Origin: Bacteroides intestinalis
GTDB taxonomy: Bacteria > Bacteroidota > Bacteroidia > Bacteroidales > Bacteroidaceae
Reading direction: 5' to 3'
DNA: 14,937 nucleotides
Assembly: GCF_003464595.1 (NCBI RefSeq)
Contig: NZ_QRZF01000037.1
Location: 1-14,937 of the forward strand
Part shown: positions 1-7,858 of the stretch, one piece after another
Numbering within the stretch: position 1 is the stretch's first letter
Layout of the letters: every line of letters starts with the position of its first letter
Made by a program: the position numbers and the translations under genes
Notes under the pieces: model-generated
Database searches by the model: none
Seen by the model: the letters and a program-made list of their open reading frames with translations, nothing else
Told to the model about the DNA's origin: nothing

Positions 1-1463
1 GCCCGTGCAATACCAATTCTTTGTTTTTGACCACCGGACAATCGGCTACCGTATTCGCCTAATGGTGTGTCCAATCCTTGTGGTAATTCATCTACCCATT
101 CCTTCAGTTGCACTTGTTCCAGAACCTGCATCACCTTCATCCGGTCAACTTGCGATTGCCCAAGTGCAATGTTATCCGCAAGCGTCCCTTCTATAATAAA
201 TATTTCCTGCGGTACGTACCCCACCAGCTTATGCCACTCACTTCGGTTAGTAGAAGTCAGTTTCCTGCCATCTATAAGTATCTCGCCGGAAGTAGGTGGG
301 AAGAAGCCGAGCATCAGGTTAAAGAGGGTTGATTTGCCAGTTCCACTTGCTCCCCGTATTCCGATACGTTCACCGCAACTAATATTTAGATTCAAACCAT
401 TGAACAACATGTCTCCGTCAGGAAAAGCGAAACCGAGTCCGCGTAATTCAAGTGTATACTTAAATGTAAACGATGTACCTTCCGATGCACCCTCTTCCTG
501 CCGCCGACCGCCTTGCACATCTTGCTGTGGTTCATTGTTGATGCCTTCTTCCACCACCGCTATGGTATGCGAAGCGTTCTGTAGTGTCACCCAACTGTTC
601 AATAGGTTTCTTACGGCAGGAATCAGTCTGAAAGCAGCTACTGCAAATACACCGCTCACCAATCCCAGGTCACCGCTTCCCGTACCAATCAGCAATGCCA
701 GTCCCACTACCACCGCCACTTCCGAGAGGAAGGACGGAAAAAGTTGGTACACTTCTGTGCGCAGACGGTTACGGACAATAAATTCCAGACCTTGGTCAAA
801 AGAAGTAAGCGAAGTATGAAAGGCTTGTGCAATTTCCAATTCCGCATATCCCCGGAAAGCCTCCACCACTGTGCGGCTCTGCTTGCGGCGTGCTTCCAAT
901 TCCTCCATGCCGTAACGGCGCAGACGCTTCCGTACCAAACCCACATACAGAGCGGCCAGAGGAAAAAAGGAAGCACAAAGCAAAAATCCGGCAAGCGGTT
1001 CCCAGACGACAAGAGCCGATACCATCAACAGTACCAGCACTGCTTCTCCCGCCATACGAAAGACCGGAGCCAGCACACACAAACTGAATGTATAACAAAC
1101 ATAGTTTACCTCGTGTCCCAGTTGTACGCTACTCTTCCTTTTCAGGAAAAGCAGTCCGCGATGATAGTAATTGGCAAACATCCGGCGACTGAATTCACGA
1201 TAGATTTCCAGTTGATAACTGCTTTGTACACGTGCCAGGAGCGTAACCAAAGCATTCTTCAATAAAACAAATAGCAATACGGCACCGCACAACGTCAGCA
1301 TCCTTCCCCGTCCGCCATCCTGCTTTACCACTACCAGCAATATAGGTATCAGTGCCGCTACTCCTGCAAAATCGAGAATAGCACGCAGCAATACCGAAAA
1401 AGCCACCCAAATGCTTCGTTTACGTTGCCTTTCCGGCAACATCTGAAATATTCTTTTAATCAT
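1..1463 (-). CDS. ABC exporter, fused permease and ATPase, left copy (C-terminus beyond window)
   Basis: This is a half-transporter with an N-terminal six-helix membrane domain followed by an ATPase domain. It probably works as a homodimer in the inner membrane and exports a peptide or lipid-linked substrate. From the ATG at 1461-1463 the frame is open for 487 codons to the window edge. Walker A (GASGTGKS) is at residues 371-378, the Q-loop reads GYVPQ, and the LSGGQ signature is near 475-479. Walker B and the H-loop lie outside the window. No C39 peptidase domain precedes the membrane part, so it is not a self-cleaving bacteriocin exporter. It starts 7 nt after the stop of the Wzz gene and is surely co-transcribed with it. 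It is a close paralogue of the gene at 13217-14875, nearly identical in the ATPase part. The linker at about residues 318-350 differs completely between the copies. The true substrate is unknown. Confidence 0.93.
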   Translation of the reverse strand, partial: MIKRIFQMLPERQRKRSIWVAFSVLLRAILDFAGVAALIPILLVVVKQDGGRGRMLTLCGAVLLFVLLKNALVTLLARVQSSYQLEIYREFSRRMFANYYHRGLLFLKRKSSVQLGHEVNYVCYTFSLCVLAPVFRMAGEAVLVLLMVSALVVWEPLAGFLLCASFFPLAALYVGLVRKRLRRYGMEELEARRKQSRTVVEAFRGYAELEIAQAFHTSLTSFDQGLEFIVRNRLRTEVYQLFPSFLSEVAVVVGLALLIGTGSGDLGLVSGVFAVAAFRLIPAVRNLLNSWVTLQNASHTIAVVEEGINNEPQQDVQGGRRQEEGASEGTSFTFKYTLELRGLGFAFPDGDMLFNGLNLNISCGERIGIRGASGTGKSTLFNLMLGFFPPTSGEILIDGRKLTSTNRSEWHKLVGYVPQEIFIIEGTLADNIALGQSQVDRMKVMQVLEQVQLKEWVDELPQGLDTPLGEYGSRLSGGQKQRIGIAR

Positions 1464-1470
1464 CTGTCAT

Positions 1471-2673
1471 TCACCTGCTTGCTTTCTCTCGCTTACAATC
1501 TGTTCTTTTCTGTCTTATCTTTCTTATAAAGTCCTTCGCAAACAATACCCAGCCTACACTTCCTGCTCCGGTCAGCAAGACACACTCTAAAAGTATTAAC
1601 ATCTTCCGGGGTTTTGACGGAGCGAGGGGAACTATCGCAGGCTGGATAACCGCCAATACGGGAATTACCTTTTCGACTTTTGCCTGAGCAGCCTGTACTT
1701 GCAACTCCGTCCGATTGTAAGTGGACAAAGCCAGCTTCATTTCATTCTGTAACCTTGCCAACTCTGCACGCGAAGCCAGCTTCGCCAGTCCCCGGTTGGC
1801 ATCTGCATACCGGGTATATTTCTCTTGGGCGGCGTAATACTCTGCCTGTGCTTCTTTACGGAGCTCCTCGTTATATTTCAGGATTTTGCGTGCCTTGCCC
1901 GTCCTGTATGCCGTTACGTACTCCTTCAGGTGTGCCAGCACGGTGTCTGCCACGATGGTGGCCACCAGTGGGTCTTGCATGGTGACGGATAATGTAATGG
2001 TCCGCCTCCTATTCCCACTCTTTTTATTTATATCAATACCGATCCTTGAAGCGATGGCCCCCGCCATACCTGCTTCTTCACGGGTCAATCGGAAAATATC
2101 AATTTCCCGGGATACTTTTTCCGTTTGCGACTTCTCACTTAACAGAGACATACCCCAACCCATCAACCTGGATGGCGCTGATGTGACGACACTCCACCAC
2201 GGACTTTTCTGTCGTTCTTTCAGATACTGCGAGAGGGTTATTGCAGTACTATCTTTCTGCTCACGGACCTCGACATTGAAAAGCCGCACAAGAAATGGCG
2301 TAGACTTGATGATGTCGGGATATAAAAGTGAGAAAATGGCATCCCTCTCAGTAGTGGAGGAAGATTTCATGTCAATGCCGGCCATATCTGATAGCTCACT
2401 TATACCTGAAGAGGAGCTTCTGCGCGAATTTTCCGGTACAATGAAGACGCTGGCCGTATATTCCTTAGGAACTCCGGAACCTATAACAATCCCTACTATA
2501 GCTCCAATGGCACAGGCTATAAGAATCAATTTCCGGCAATTCCATAATTTCTTTGCCAGTTCCAGCAAATTGATTTCTTGTTCTTGCACGGATTGTCTCA
2601 CACTTTCTTCGTTTGTTATATTGCTCATTTTCAAGCTATAATTATCACACGATGAATTCATTATCTCAACCAT
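1471..2673 (-). CDS. Wzz/GNVR-type chain-length determinant protein, left copy
   Basis: This is an inner-membrane polysaccharide co-polymerase-like protein of 400 residues. The first membrane helix is at about 48-66, followed by a large periplasmic domain with a predicted helical, charged stretch at about 260-340. The second helix is at about 358-379, preceded by the proline-rich motif PLAPSKPRKM typical of the Wzz family. No tyrosine-kinase domain follows. Alternative starts are M5 (2661) and M16 (2628). M16 aligns best with the start of the right-hand paralogue (MSNITNEE against MNSNTINE), while the upstream ATG keeps the spacing to the preceding hairpin seen on the right. No glycosyltransferase, flippase or polymerase gene is in the window, so the usual role in O-antigen or capsule length control is unproven. 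It may instead be a periplasmic partner of the adjacent ABC exporter. Confidence 0.9.
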   Translation of the reverse strand: MVEIMNSSCDNYSLKMSNITNEESVRQSVQEQEINLLELAKKLWNCRKLILIACAIGAIVGIVIGSGVPKEYTASVFIVPENSRRSSSSGISELSDMAGIDMKSSSTTERDAIFSLLYPDIIKSTPFLVRLFNVEVREQKDSTAITLSQYLKERQKSPWWSVVTSAPSRLMGWGMSLLSEKSQTEKVSREIDIFRLTREEAGMAGAIASRIGIDINKKSGNRRRTITLSVTMQDPLVATIVADTVLAHLKEYVTAYRTGKARKILKYNEELRKEAQAEYYAAQEKYTRYADANRGLAKLASRAELARLQNEMKLALSTYNRTELQVQAAQAKVEKVIPVLAVIQPAIVPLAPSKPRKMLILLECVLLTGAGSVGWVLFAKDFIRKIRQKRTDCKREKASR

Positions 2674-2701
2674 GCTGAATTACTTTATACATCATAAAGA
2701 A

Positions 2702-2729
2702 AGGGGGTATGCCATGATGACATCCCCCT
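2702..2729 (-). terminator. Hairpin between lipoprotein and Wzz genes, left operon
   Basis: Bases 2702-2707 (AGGGGG) pair with 2724-2729 (CCCCCT), and 2709-2711 (ATG) pair with 2721-2723, leaving base 2708 bulged and a 9-nt loop. Read leftward, the stem is followed by TTTCTTTATG, a weak T-rich tract. It lies 28 nt before the first ATG of the Wzz gene and about 100 nt after the lipoprotein stop. It could be a leaky terminator or attenuator that lowers expression of the membrane proteins relative to the lipoprotein. The unpaired base and interrupted T tract make full termination uncertain. Confidence 0.55.
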
Positions 2730-2829
2730 AAGCTTCAATTCTATTCAGGTTTCAATAAATTAAACCCTCTACCTTATAGGAATTATACTCCCCAATAAAT
2801 AAGACATATCTTATCTATAATTTTCCCAA

Positions 2830-5307
2830 TCAATATACTTTAACGATTGATTCAAAAGTAGCTTGGTAATATTTATCACCTGATTTCCATGTAAGTTTCT
2901 TACCGTCTACACCAGTCTGATCTCTAGATACAAAAAGGTTGTAACCCAATGAAGTATTAGTATTTACTATAATAGGATCATTTTCAGTACCTGTTTCAGC
3001 CCCCAGAGAAGCATGGAATGCATTTCCGGCAATATCTGTCACTACTTGGTTAAACATTATTACGGCCTTAGATGCAAGTCCTGTCAATGCACCTTCTTTG
3101 ATAGCTGTTACCTTCTTCAAATTCACGGTAGCCAAAGTGCTTGCTCCATTAAACACATTCTTTTCAAGTGTAGTAACGTCATCAATAACTACAGAAGTTA
3201 ATGTAGCAACATCTTGGAATGCTCCTTCTCCGATAGTTGTGATTCCTGTAAAATCGAATGCAGTGATTGCAGTTCCTTTGAAAGCTTCTTTACCAATTTT
3301 AGTAATCGTATTTTCAAAGTCAATGGCAGCAGTCAAGTTTGTACAGCCAGAGAAAGCCTCGTCACCTACAGAGGTTATCTTATTAAGATTCTTGATGGTA
3401 AAACCAGTAGTACCGGCATTCTTGAAAGCACCTGCTCCAATAGCTGTATTTTCTTGCAAGATAACGTTTAATAGATTTACTTTACCAGCCAAACTAATAC
3501 CTGTATTTCCACCAATAGCACTAACTCCGGAAAGGTCGATATGAGTCAATGCTGTTCCACTCAATAGCTGGGCACGAATCATAGCTTTACTCCAATCATA
3601 GCTGGGTAACAATACTTTAGTCCATGCATTATCCATTTTATAACCAAAGGGTTGGTCTGAAAGCGAAGTCAGTGCAGGAGCATCAATCAATGTCAGATTT
3701 ACTCCGGCAAAAGCATTGTCACCAATAGTAGTCAAAGCAGACGTTTTATTTCCCTCGTCATCAGTAGTACCAATAATTAAACTTTCGGTGCCACATCCAA
3801 TTGTCGTGATATTCGCAGCTCCTTCAAATGCACTTTCACCGATCGTTTCAACCTTCGGGAAATTGAAATTAGTAATCGTAGTATTACTCTTGTAAGCACC
3901 TGCCGGAACAGAAGTTACTTCCGGACCATTCAATGTAGCAAGGCCAGCAAGAGAGGTAATAACCGGAGCTGTAGTAGCTTTTGTCAAGGTCAATTCAGTG
4001 ATAGAGCTACCTTTAGTTACATTCTCCAGATTAGTGCCCAAATCAGCAGCAGGATTGGCCAGTGTCAAAGTTGCGATTCCTGTATATTTATCTTTCAATT
4101 CTGCAAGCTGAGCAGCTGACAATGAAACATTAGAAGTGAAAGTTGTAATAGTTGATGGAGCTTTATTCCCACTATTAGGTATATTTTCAGAGGCATCTAA
4201 TGCAGGCATATTCTTATTAACAATCATAGTATTACCTAAAACAACATAATCCTGTGCTGTGAGGTCAAGCTCTATTGTATAGAAATTATTGGCTGTCCAC
4301 GACTTGCTGGATGATTTATCTAAAGTAATATCTCCATTCTCAAACTCAAACTTAACAGTATAGTCTTCCGAAGAAGAACGGTCTACAGGAAGAATTTGCA
4401 TGAAAGCGTAGTAATCATCACTCCATCCAAGACCGCTACCACTACTATTTAGAGTTAGCTTCGCTGTCTTTACTCCAGTTCCACCAGAAAGTTCCCATTT
4501 TCCATCCACTTTTTTAGCAATATCCACCTTTCCATTGGCATCATTCCAAGCGATATCATTTGTAGTCAATGTAACTTCAATACTCACTAATTTTCCATAA
4601 GTATCAACGTCATATCCTTTGGTATTGAATACCAAACCGGCAAAAGCACGTTCGAAAGATAGGTTCAAGCTTTCACCTACAGCCAATTCGTTAGAATTTA
4701 TATCTTCTATAGGGTCAGCTACCATTACAAAGTTACCAAATGGAGCTTTTTCGCTTGGCTGATCTTGAGTATCGAAGGCAGCTACCGCCAAACTCATTGT
4801 TTCTACATTTGAGATAGCAGATGCGTAAGTCAAATCCGCGTCTACTAGAGGAGTTTTATTTGTACGGAACACTCGGAAAGCAGCATCTGTGCCGCTTTTA
4901 AAAGTCAAAAGACTCGCGGGTTCTTTGGCTGTAAAGTAACCGGCTCTACCCGTGCGCGTAGCTTTATATGTAGCAACAGCAGCACCTAAATTTGTAGAGG
5001 CAACATTTTGATCTGTACCTCTTGTCGCACCACTAACTCCATTCCAGAGAGTCGCATCACCAGCACCATTCTTTTCTACACCAAAATAAGCAATAGAGAT
5101 TTCGTCGACCTCAGCATTCCAATAAGACTTAAATTTACCATCTGCTGGATCTTTATTAATGTCACCACGTGTAACGGCATCATCAACGATACCAAAAGTA
5201 ATACCTTCACTTTCTGCTTTAGGTATTGTAATGTCAAGCAATTCCTCGTTGGCGCAACTGGCAAAAATGAGAGCCGCACTGGCCAGTGTGAATAATTCTT
5301 TTTTCAT
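2830..5307 (-). CDS. Surface lipoprotein: fimbrillin-like N-terminus, BspA leucine-rich repeat C-terminus
   Basis: The 825-residue product begins with an SPII signal (MKKELFTLASAALIFASC), with the lipidated cysteine at residue 18. Residues about 35-355 resemble the fimbrillin/Mfa-like family: a TRGD segment at 46-49, then SYWNAEVDEISIAYFGV, and an Ig-like domain ending near LGNTMIVNKN. Residues about 380-800 hold degenerate repeats of roughly 23 residues with the pattern ITxIGxxAFxG..L..., the BspA/LRR_5 type. These form an elongated solenoid used for adhesion or ligand binding. The protein is expected at the outer membrane or cell surface. It is the second gene of the left operon, 83 nt downstream of the small peptide gene. 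Its right-hand counterpart has the same kind of N-terminus but an unrelated C-terminus. Whether it polymerises as a pilin is not shown. Confidence 0.88.
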   Translation of the reverse strand: MKKELFTLASAALIFASCANEELLDITIPKAESEGITFGIVDDAVTRGDINKDPADGKFKSYWNAEVDEISIAYFGVEKNGAGDATLWNGVSGATRGTDQNVASTNLGAAVATYKATRTGRAGYFTAKEPASLLTFKSGTDAAFRVFRTNKTPLVDADLTYASAISNVETMSLAVAAFDTQDQPSEKAPFGNFVMVADPIEDINSNELAVGESLNLSFERAFAGLVFNTKGYDVDTYGKLVSIEVTLTTNDIAWNDANGKVDIAKKVDGKWELSGGTGVKTAKLTLNSSGSGLGWSDDYYAFMQILPVDRSSSEDYTVKFEFENGDITLDKSSSKSWTANNFYTIELDLTAQDYVVLGNTMIVNKNMPALDASENIPNSGNKAPSTITTFTSNVSLSAAQLAELKDKYTGIATLTLANPAADLGTNLENVTKGSSITELTLTKATTAPVITSLAGLATLNGPEVTSVPAGAYKSNTTITNFNFPKVETIGESAFEGAANITTIGCGTESLIIGTTDDEGNKTSALTTIGDNAFAGVNLTLIDAPALTSLSDQPFGYKMDNAWTKVLLPSYDWSKAMIRAQLLSGTALTHIDLSGVSAIGGNTGISLAGKVNLLNVILQENTAIGAGAFKNAGTTGFTIKNLNKITSVGDEAFSGCTNLTAAIDFENTITKIGKEAFKGTAITAFDFTGITTIGEGAFQDVATLTSVVIDDVTTLEKNVFNGASTLATVNLKKVTAIKEGALTGLASKAVIMFNQVVTDIAGNAFHASLGAETGTENDPIIVNTNTSLGYNLFVSRDQTGVDGKKLTWKSGDKYYQATFESIVKVY

Positions 5308-5390
5308 TTCTTTTTTTATTTAATTAAATAATTTCTTTGTAGCTTCAGCATACTAATTCCTTCTTCAAGAATTAAAGCTTTAACTGTTGG

Positions 5391-5516
5391 CTATGCATCT
5401 TCTGTATTGCCATCGTTAAAATCTCCGCTTGCTGCGAATCCTTTTTCTACAACCACTTCCAAAATATCCACTTCGGGAGCTTCATACTTCATTTCCTTTT
5501 CTACTTTCATAATCAT
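5391..5516 (-). CDS. Small acidic peptide, left copy; RiPP-precursor-like
   Basis: This is a 41-residue ORF starting MIMKVEKEMKYEAPEV, followed by DILEVVVEKGFAASG and a 10-residue tail DFNDGNTEDA. Its reality is shown by the paralogue at 9204-9353: 27 of the first 31 residues are identical, and the 26 nt before the start codon are also conserved. The tails beyond FAASG do not align. A conserved leader with a variable, Gly/Asp/Asn-rich end is what peptide precursors (RiPPs) look like, and a PqqD-family protein is encoded nearby. It is the first gene of the left operon, about 140 nt downstream of the repeated promoter. It has no signal peptide of the Sec type. The ATG two codons later (5510) could also serve as start. 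Its function is unknown. Confidence 0.82.
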   Translation of the reverse strand: MIMKVEKEMKYEAPEVDILEVVVEKGFAASGDFNDGNTEDA

Positions 5517-5542
5517 AAATTTAATTGTTAGTAATATTAAAA
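5517..5542 (-). promoter_or_regulatory. Conserved translation-initiation leader of the left peptide gene
   Basis: The 26 nt just upstream of the ATG match 9176-9203 of the right operon except for two missing T residues. The rest of the leader between promoter and peptide gene has diverged. The element is A/T-rich (AATATTACTAACAATT core) with no Shine-Dalgarno sequence, as is usual in Bacteroides. It supports the MIM start for both peptides. Confidence 0.6.
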
Positions 5543-5651
5543 ATTCTCTTTATTTATTAGTTACATCTGTTCATTTCAGTCAATCTATCTACCTAACAAT
5601 CAAGATTACTACTCAACAATAACCTGACTATTCTTCATATAAATTAGGTAT

Positions 5652-5705
5652 AGTAAAACCTCCTTTCAGCCTGCAAAGTAAGAAACAAATTTCCTAAATA
5701 TATTT
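5652..5705 (-). promoter_or_regulatory. Repeated promoter of the left operon, one arm of a 46-bp perfect inverted repeat
   Basis: Bases 5660-5705 are the exact reverse complement of 9027-9072. One mismatch and 7 more matching bases extend the arm to 5652. Read leftward, it carries TTTAGGAAATTTGTTTC and then TTACTTTG at 5674-5681, a good -7-like element (consensus TAnnTTTG). There is no clear TTTG at -33, so an activator or alternative sigma factor may be needed. Transcription would start near 5668, leaving a leader of about 150 nt before the peptide gene. Promoter function is inferred. Confidence 0.65.
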
Positions 5706-5883
5706 TTAGTGTATTTCGTTGAATATCTGGATACTAATAATAAGTAAGAGGAGAAAATAGGGAAGGAATAGAATTTCCGGGAAATAGTATTAAACGATGT
5801 ATAGGTTTAGTAATTAAGTAGTTGTGCCATTGATAGTTAATGGCAGTCCAAACTATTTATATATATTGGCACTTTATTCTGGC

Positions 5884-5911
5884 ACCATATTATATAGCAA
5901 TATAATATGGT
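5884..5911. repeat. Perfect 12-bp palindrome with a 4-nt spacer
   Basis: ACCATATTATAT (5884-5895) is the exact complement of 5900-5911, separated by AGCA. It is AT-rich with no T tract behind it, so it looks more like a protein-binding site or a recombination core than a terminator. It lies about 180 bp upstream of the left promoter. Confidence 0.6.
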
Positions 5912-6090
5912 AACATGCTTATTATCAAAACATAACGAGGTGGCCAAACGAGAAAACCCCTATTGCTACAAATGGAGTTAGCACCATTATCAGACACCGG
6001 CAATAAAAATCTTATTTACAGCTAAGTAAATAATTCCTTCGGTGACTCTTGGAGAGAAGACTCTCGATAATAATCAACTAACGCATGAAG

Positions 6091-6209
6091 GGAACCAAAC
6101 CGTACCTGGACCGAGTCAAGTCCATACCAAATCCGTACTTGCTCCGTATAAAAGTACCTCTACATGGAGCTGGTACGGACTTGACATGGACTTGGTACGG
6201 AGCAAGACA
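6091..6209. repeat. Two opposing arrays of 11-bp units (GGACTTGGTAC family)
   Basis: On the plus strand four abutting 11-mers occupy 6166-6209: GGAGCTGGTAC, GGACTTGACAT, GGACTTGGTAC and GGAGCAAGACA. On the minus strand five abutting 11-mers occupy 6145 down to 6091: GGAGCAAGTAC, GGATTTGGTAT, GGACTTGACTC, GGTCCAGGTAC and GGTTTGGTTCC. A 20-nt spacer separates the arms. Because the arms oppose each other, the region can also fold as a long imperfect hairpin. It lies just downstream of the recombinase gene. No coding role is likely. Confidence 0.75.
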
Positions 6210-6228
6210 TACACATGTATGTGTAAAA

Positions 6229-6239
6229 GGGCACTCTTT
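6229..6239 (+). repeat. 11-bp inverted repeat flanking the recombinase gene, left arm
   Basis: GGGCACTCTTT is the reverse complement of AAAGAGTGCCC at 7609-7619. The two arms bracket the recombinase gene closely, 12 nt beyond its stop and 69 nt before its start. They could be boundary sites of a small insertion or recombinase binding sites. The match is only 11 bp, so chance is possible. Confidence 0.4.
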
Positions 6240-6250
6240 TTCTTAAGACT

Positions 6251-7540
6251 CTAAGCTAGGATAGCTTTTTCTTTTTTCAGTAACCGGACGAAATCAGTCA
6301 TCAGTTCTTTACTCGATGCTCTCATATAGCGCTGAAATGCTTGGAAAGAACGATGTCCGGAAAGCGACATCACGTAGTTAATCGGATAGCCACGTTTATA
6401 AAGATTGGTCACACAACTTCTTCTGGCCGTATGGAAGCTTATCAATTCGTATTTCGGAATTGTCACTATGGTAGTTTCTCCACCACGGTACTCCTTACGG
6501 CTAACAGCCTCATTAATACCGCATCGCGCAGCAAGAACCTTAATGATTTTGTTGGCCTTCACCTTATCTATAACCGGAAAGCCAATCTGCTGATAGTGTT
6601 CAATCAGTGGCGCTATTTCCTTCAATATCGGAATTTCAACCAGCTCTTTCGTCTTTTTCTGGTAGAGCGATATTACTCCCTTCCGTACGGTTGCTTTATT
6701 CAACTGCTGTATATCACTAATCCTTAATGCTGTATAACAGGCAATAATAAAAGCATCCCTTACCTCACGCTCCTGGTCACTCTCTGTCTTTGCCAAAGAA
6801 AGCTTCTGGATCTCCTTCTCTTGCAGATAAATCTGTTCACTCGAATCAGCAGGCAGTGTAGTCTGAACTTTCAAGAAATAGTTGTTGGTTGTCATCTCGC
6901 TGTCATAAGCACGATGCAACAGATTCTTGATTACTTTCAGCGTATTGATGATTGTATTCTGAGTATAATGCTTTCCGGTTTTCCCATAACTGTACCCGTA
7001 AAGGTAGTTGGTGAAATCCACAAAGAACTTTTTATTGAAGTCGTCGAACGAACCGATCGGCACTTTCCGTTGCTTGTCGTAATCTTCCAGACGCCCTAAT
7101 GCAGTGAGGTAGGTAGCCTTGGTACTTTCGATGCCACGCTTCCCTTTGCGATTTACATTCTTTTCATACTCGCCAACCAATCTTCTCAGACAAGCAATAG
7201 GATTTTGCAAAAGTTGTTCCTTCTGCAGGTTTTTATCAACGATTTGCCGGACAACAGCAGCCGACAAGTACTCGCCTTTCATAGCGAGTTGTTCGTCCAT
7301 TTCGCATAAAGACGTTACTAAATTATCAATTTGTTCATTAATATATTTCAACCGAAGCCTCTCCCGTATGTTCAAGCCTCCATTCTGATAGCATCGATAT
7401 GTTTCATGGTTCCAATACTGTGGCTCTACACGGAGTTTGGTATAAACCCTGATTCTCCGTTTATTGATAGTTGTCACAAGCATTATTTGCGTCAGTTTAT
7501 TCTTTTCACTGACCTGCTTTAGATTGAATCTAATTTTCAT
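6251..7540 (-). CDS. Tyrosine site-specific recombinase (integrase family)
   Basis: This 429-residue protein cuts and rejoins DNA through a 3'-phosphotyrosine link. Its N-terminal part (to about residue 90) has the Bacteroidetes-type arm-binding pattern, and residues about 105-215 form the SAM-like core-binding domain. The catalytic domain keeps the full set: R273 in TALRISD, a lysine in the following beta turn, H370 and R373 in HTARRS, H396 in SGHRS and the nucleophile Y405 in QRYMRAS. It appears intact. The start at 7540 follows an AAAGGAAG stretch. Genes of this family in Bacteroides include integrases of mobile elements and the invertases that flip surface-structure promoters. No other mobile-element gene is nearby, while inverted repeats lie directly upstream of the gene and around the neighbouring PqqD gene. 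I therefore favour a local DNA-inversion role, by inference only. Confidence 0.93.
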   Translation of the reverse strand: MKIRFNLKQVSEKNKLTQIMLVTTINKRRIRVYTKLRVEPQYWNHETYRCYQNGGLNIRERLRLKYINEQIDNLVTSLCEMDEQLAMKGEYLSAAVVRQIVDKNLQKEQLLQNPIACLRRLVGEYEKNVNRKGKRGIESTKATYLTALGRLEDYDKQRKVPIGSFDDFNKKFFVDFTNYLYGYSYGKTGKHYTQNTIINTLKVIKNLLHRAYDSEMTTNNYFLKVQTTLPADSSEQIYLQEKEIQKLSLAKTESDQEREVRDAFIIACYTALRISDIQQLNKATVRKGVISLYQKKTKELVEIPILKEIAPLIEHYQQIGFPVIDKVKANKIIKVLAARCGINEAVSRKEYRGGETTIVTIPKYELISFHTARRSCVTNLYKRGYPINYVMSLSGHRSFQAFQRYMRASSKELMTDFVRLLKKEKAILA

Positions 7541-7608
7541 TTCTTTTTCTTCCTTTCAGTTTAGTGGTAATTGTTCCATAATTATCAAGATTATAGTGAT
7601 ATATAAAC

Positions 7609-7619
7609 AAAGAGTGCCC
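7609..7619 (-). repeat. 11-bp inverted repeat flanking the recombinase gene, right arm
   Basis: AAAGAGTGCCC is the partner of GGGCACTCTTT at 6229-6239. It sits one base before the 18-bp palindromic site, 69 nt upstream of the recombinase start codon. Confidence 0.4.
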
Positions 7620-7620
7620 A

Positions 7621-7638
7621 TCTTATTTTCAATAAGAA
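7621..7638 (+). repeat. 18-bp palindromic site, copy 1 (candidate inversion site)
   Basis: TCTTATTTTCAATAAGAA occurs here on the plus strand and, exactly, on the minus strand at 8796-8813. Each copy is itself a 7-bp inverted repeat (TCTTATT/AATAAGA) around a 3-nt centre. This resembles the paired arms of a tyrosine-recombinase core site, or an operator. The position about 80 bp upstream of the recombinase start is typical for invertase target sites. Confidence 0.6.
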
Positions 7639-7841
7639 TATATAAGAAAGCTATAAAAAAGTTTGTATTTATGCATTTTCGTTGAAAAGCATAAAAAAAA
7701 AGCTTTATTTTGTTTGCAGATGTCAATAAAATATCTACCTTTGGCTCGCAAAAGCATGTAGAATAGAGATGTGTTTTCACGATAAAGGAGAATTTGCCAT
7801 ATTTTTACCCGAAAAGATAAAAAAATAACGAATTCTTTTGA

Positions 7842-7858
7842 ATTTAGGAAATTTGTTT
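7842..7858 (+). promoter_or_regulatory. Third, partial copy of the operon promoter box
   Basis: ATTTAGGAAATTTGTTT is identical to the upstream half of the 46-bp repeat (9032-9048 and its mirror on the left). The downstream half with TTACTTTGC is absent. No rightward gene follows for over a kilobase. It may be an orphan binding site for the factor that controls both operons. Confidence 0.45.

Larger units (their letters stand above)
5706..6250. other. Intergenic DNA between the left promoter and the recombinase gene
   Basis: I see no convincing gene here. The stretch holds a 7-bp hairpin (5825-5845), a perfect 12-bp palindrome (5884-5911), the 11-bp-unit repeat cluster (6091-6209) and a 6-bp-stem hairpin TACACA/TGTGTA (6210-6225). 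The recombinase gene stops at 6251, so the last elements may end its transcript, but none has a T tract on the minus strand. Confidence 0.6.

Noticed and set aside
67..819. Long plus-strand frame of 250 residues opposite the left ABC exporter
   Set aside because: It is the antisense shadow of a conserved transporter gene; the right-hand exporter has a similar shadow at 14098-14592.
6042..6254. 70-residue open frame across the 11-bp repeat cluster
   Set aside because: Its sequence simply reads the repeat arrays, it has no initiation signal and shows no family resemblance; the repeat structure explains the open frame.
6251..7540. Integrase of a complete prophage or conjugative element
   Set aside because: No structural, mobilisation, relaxase or excision genes and no adjacent tRNA attachment site are seen, only a solitary recombinase.
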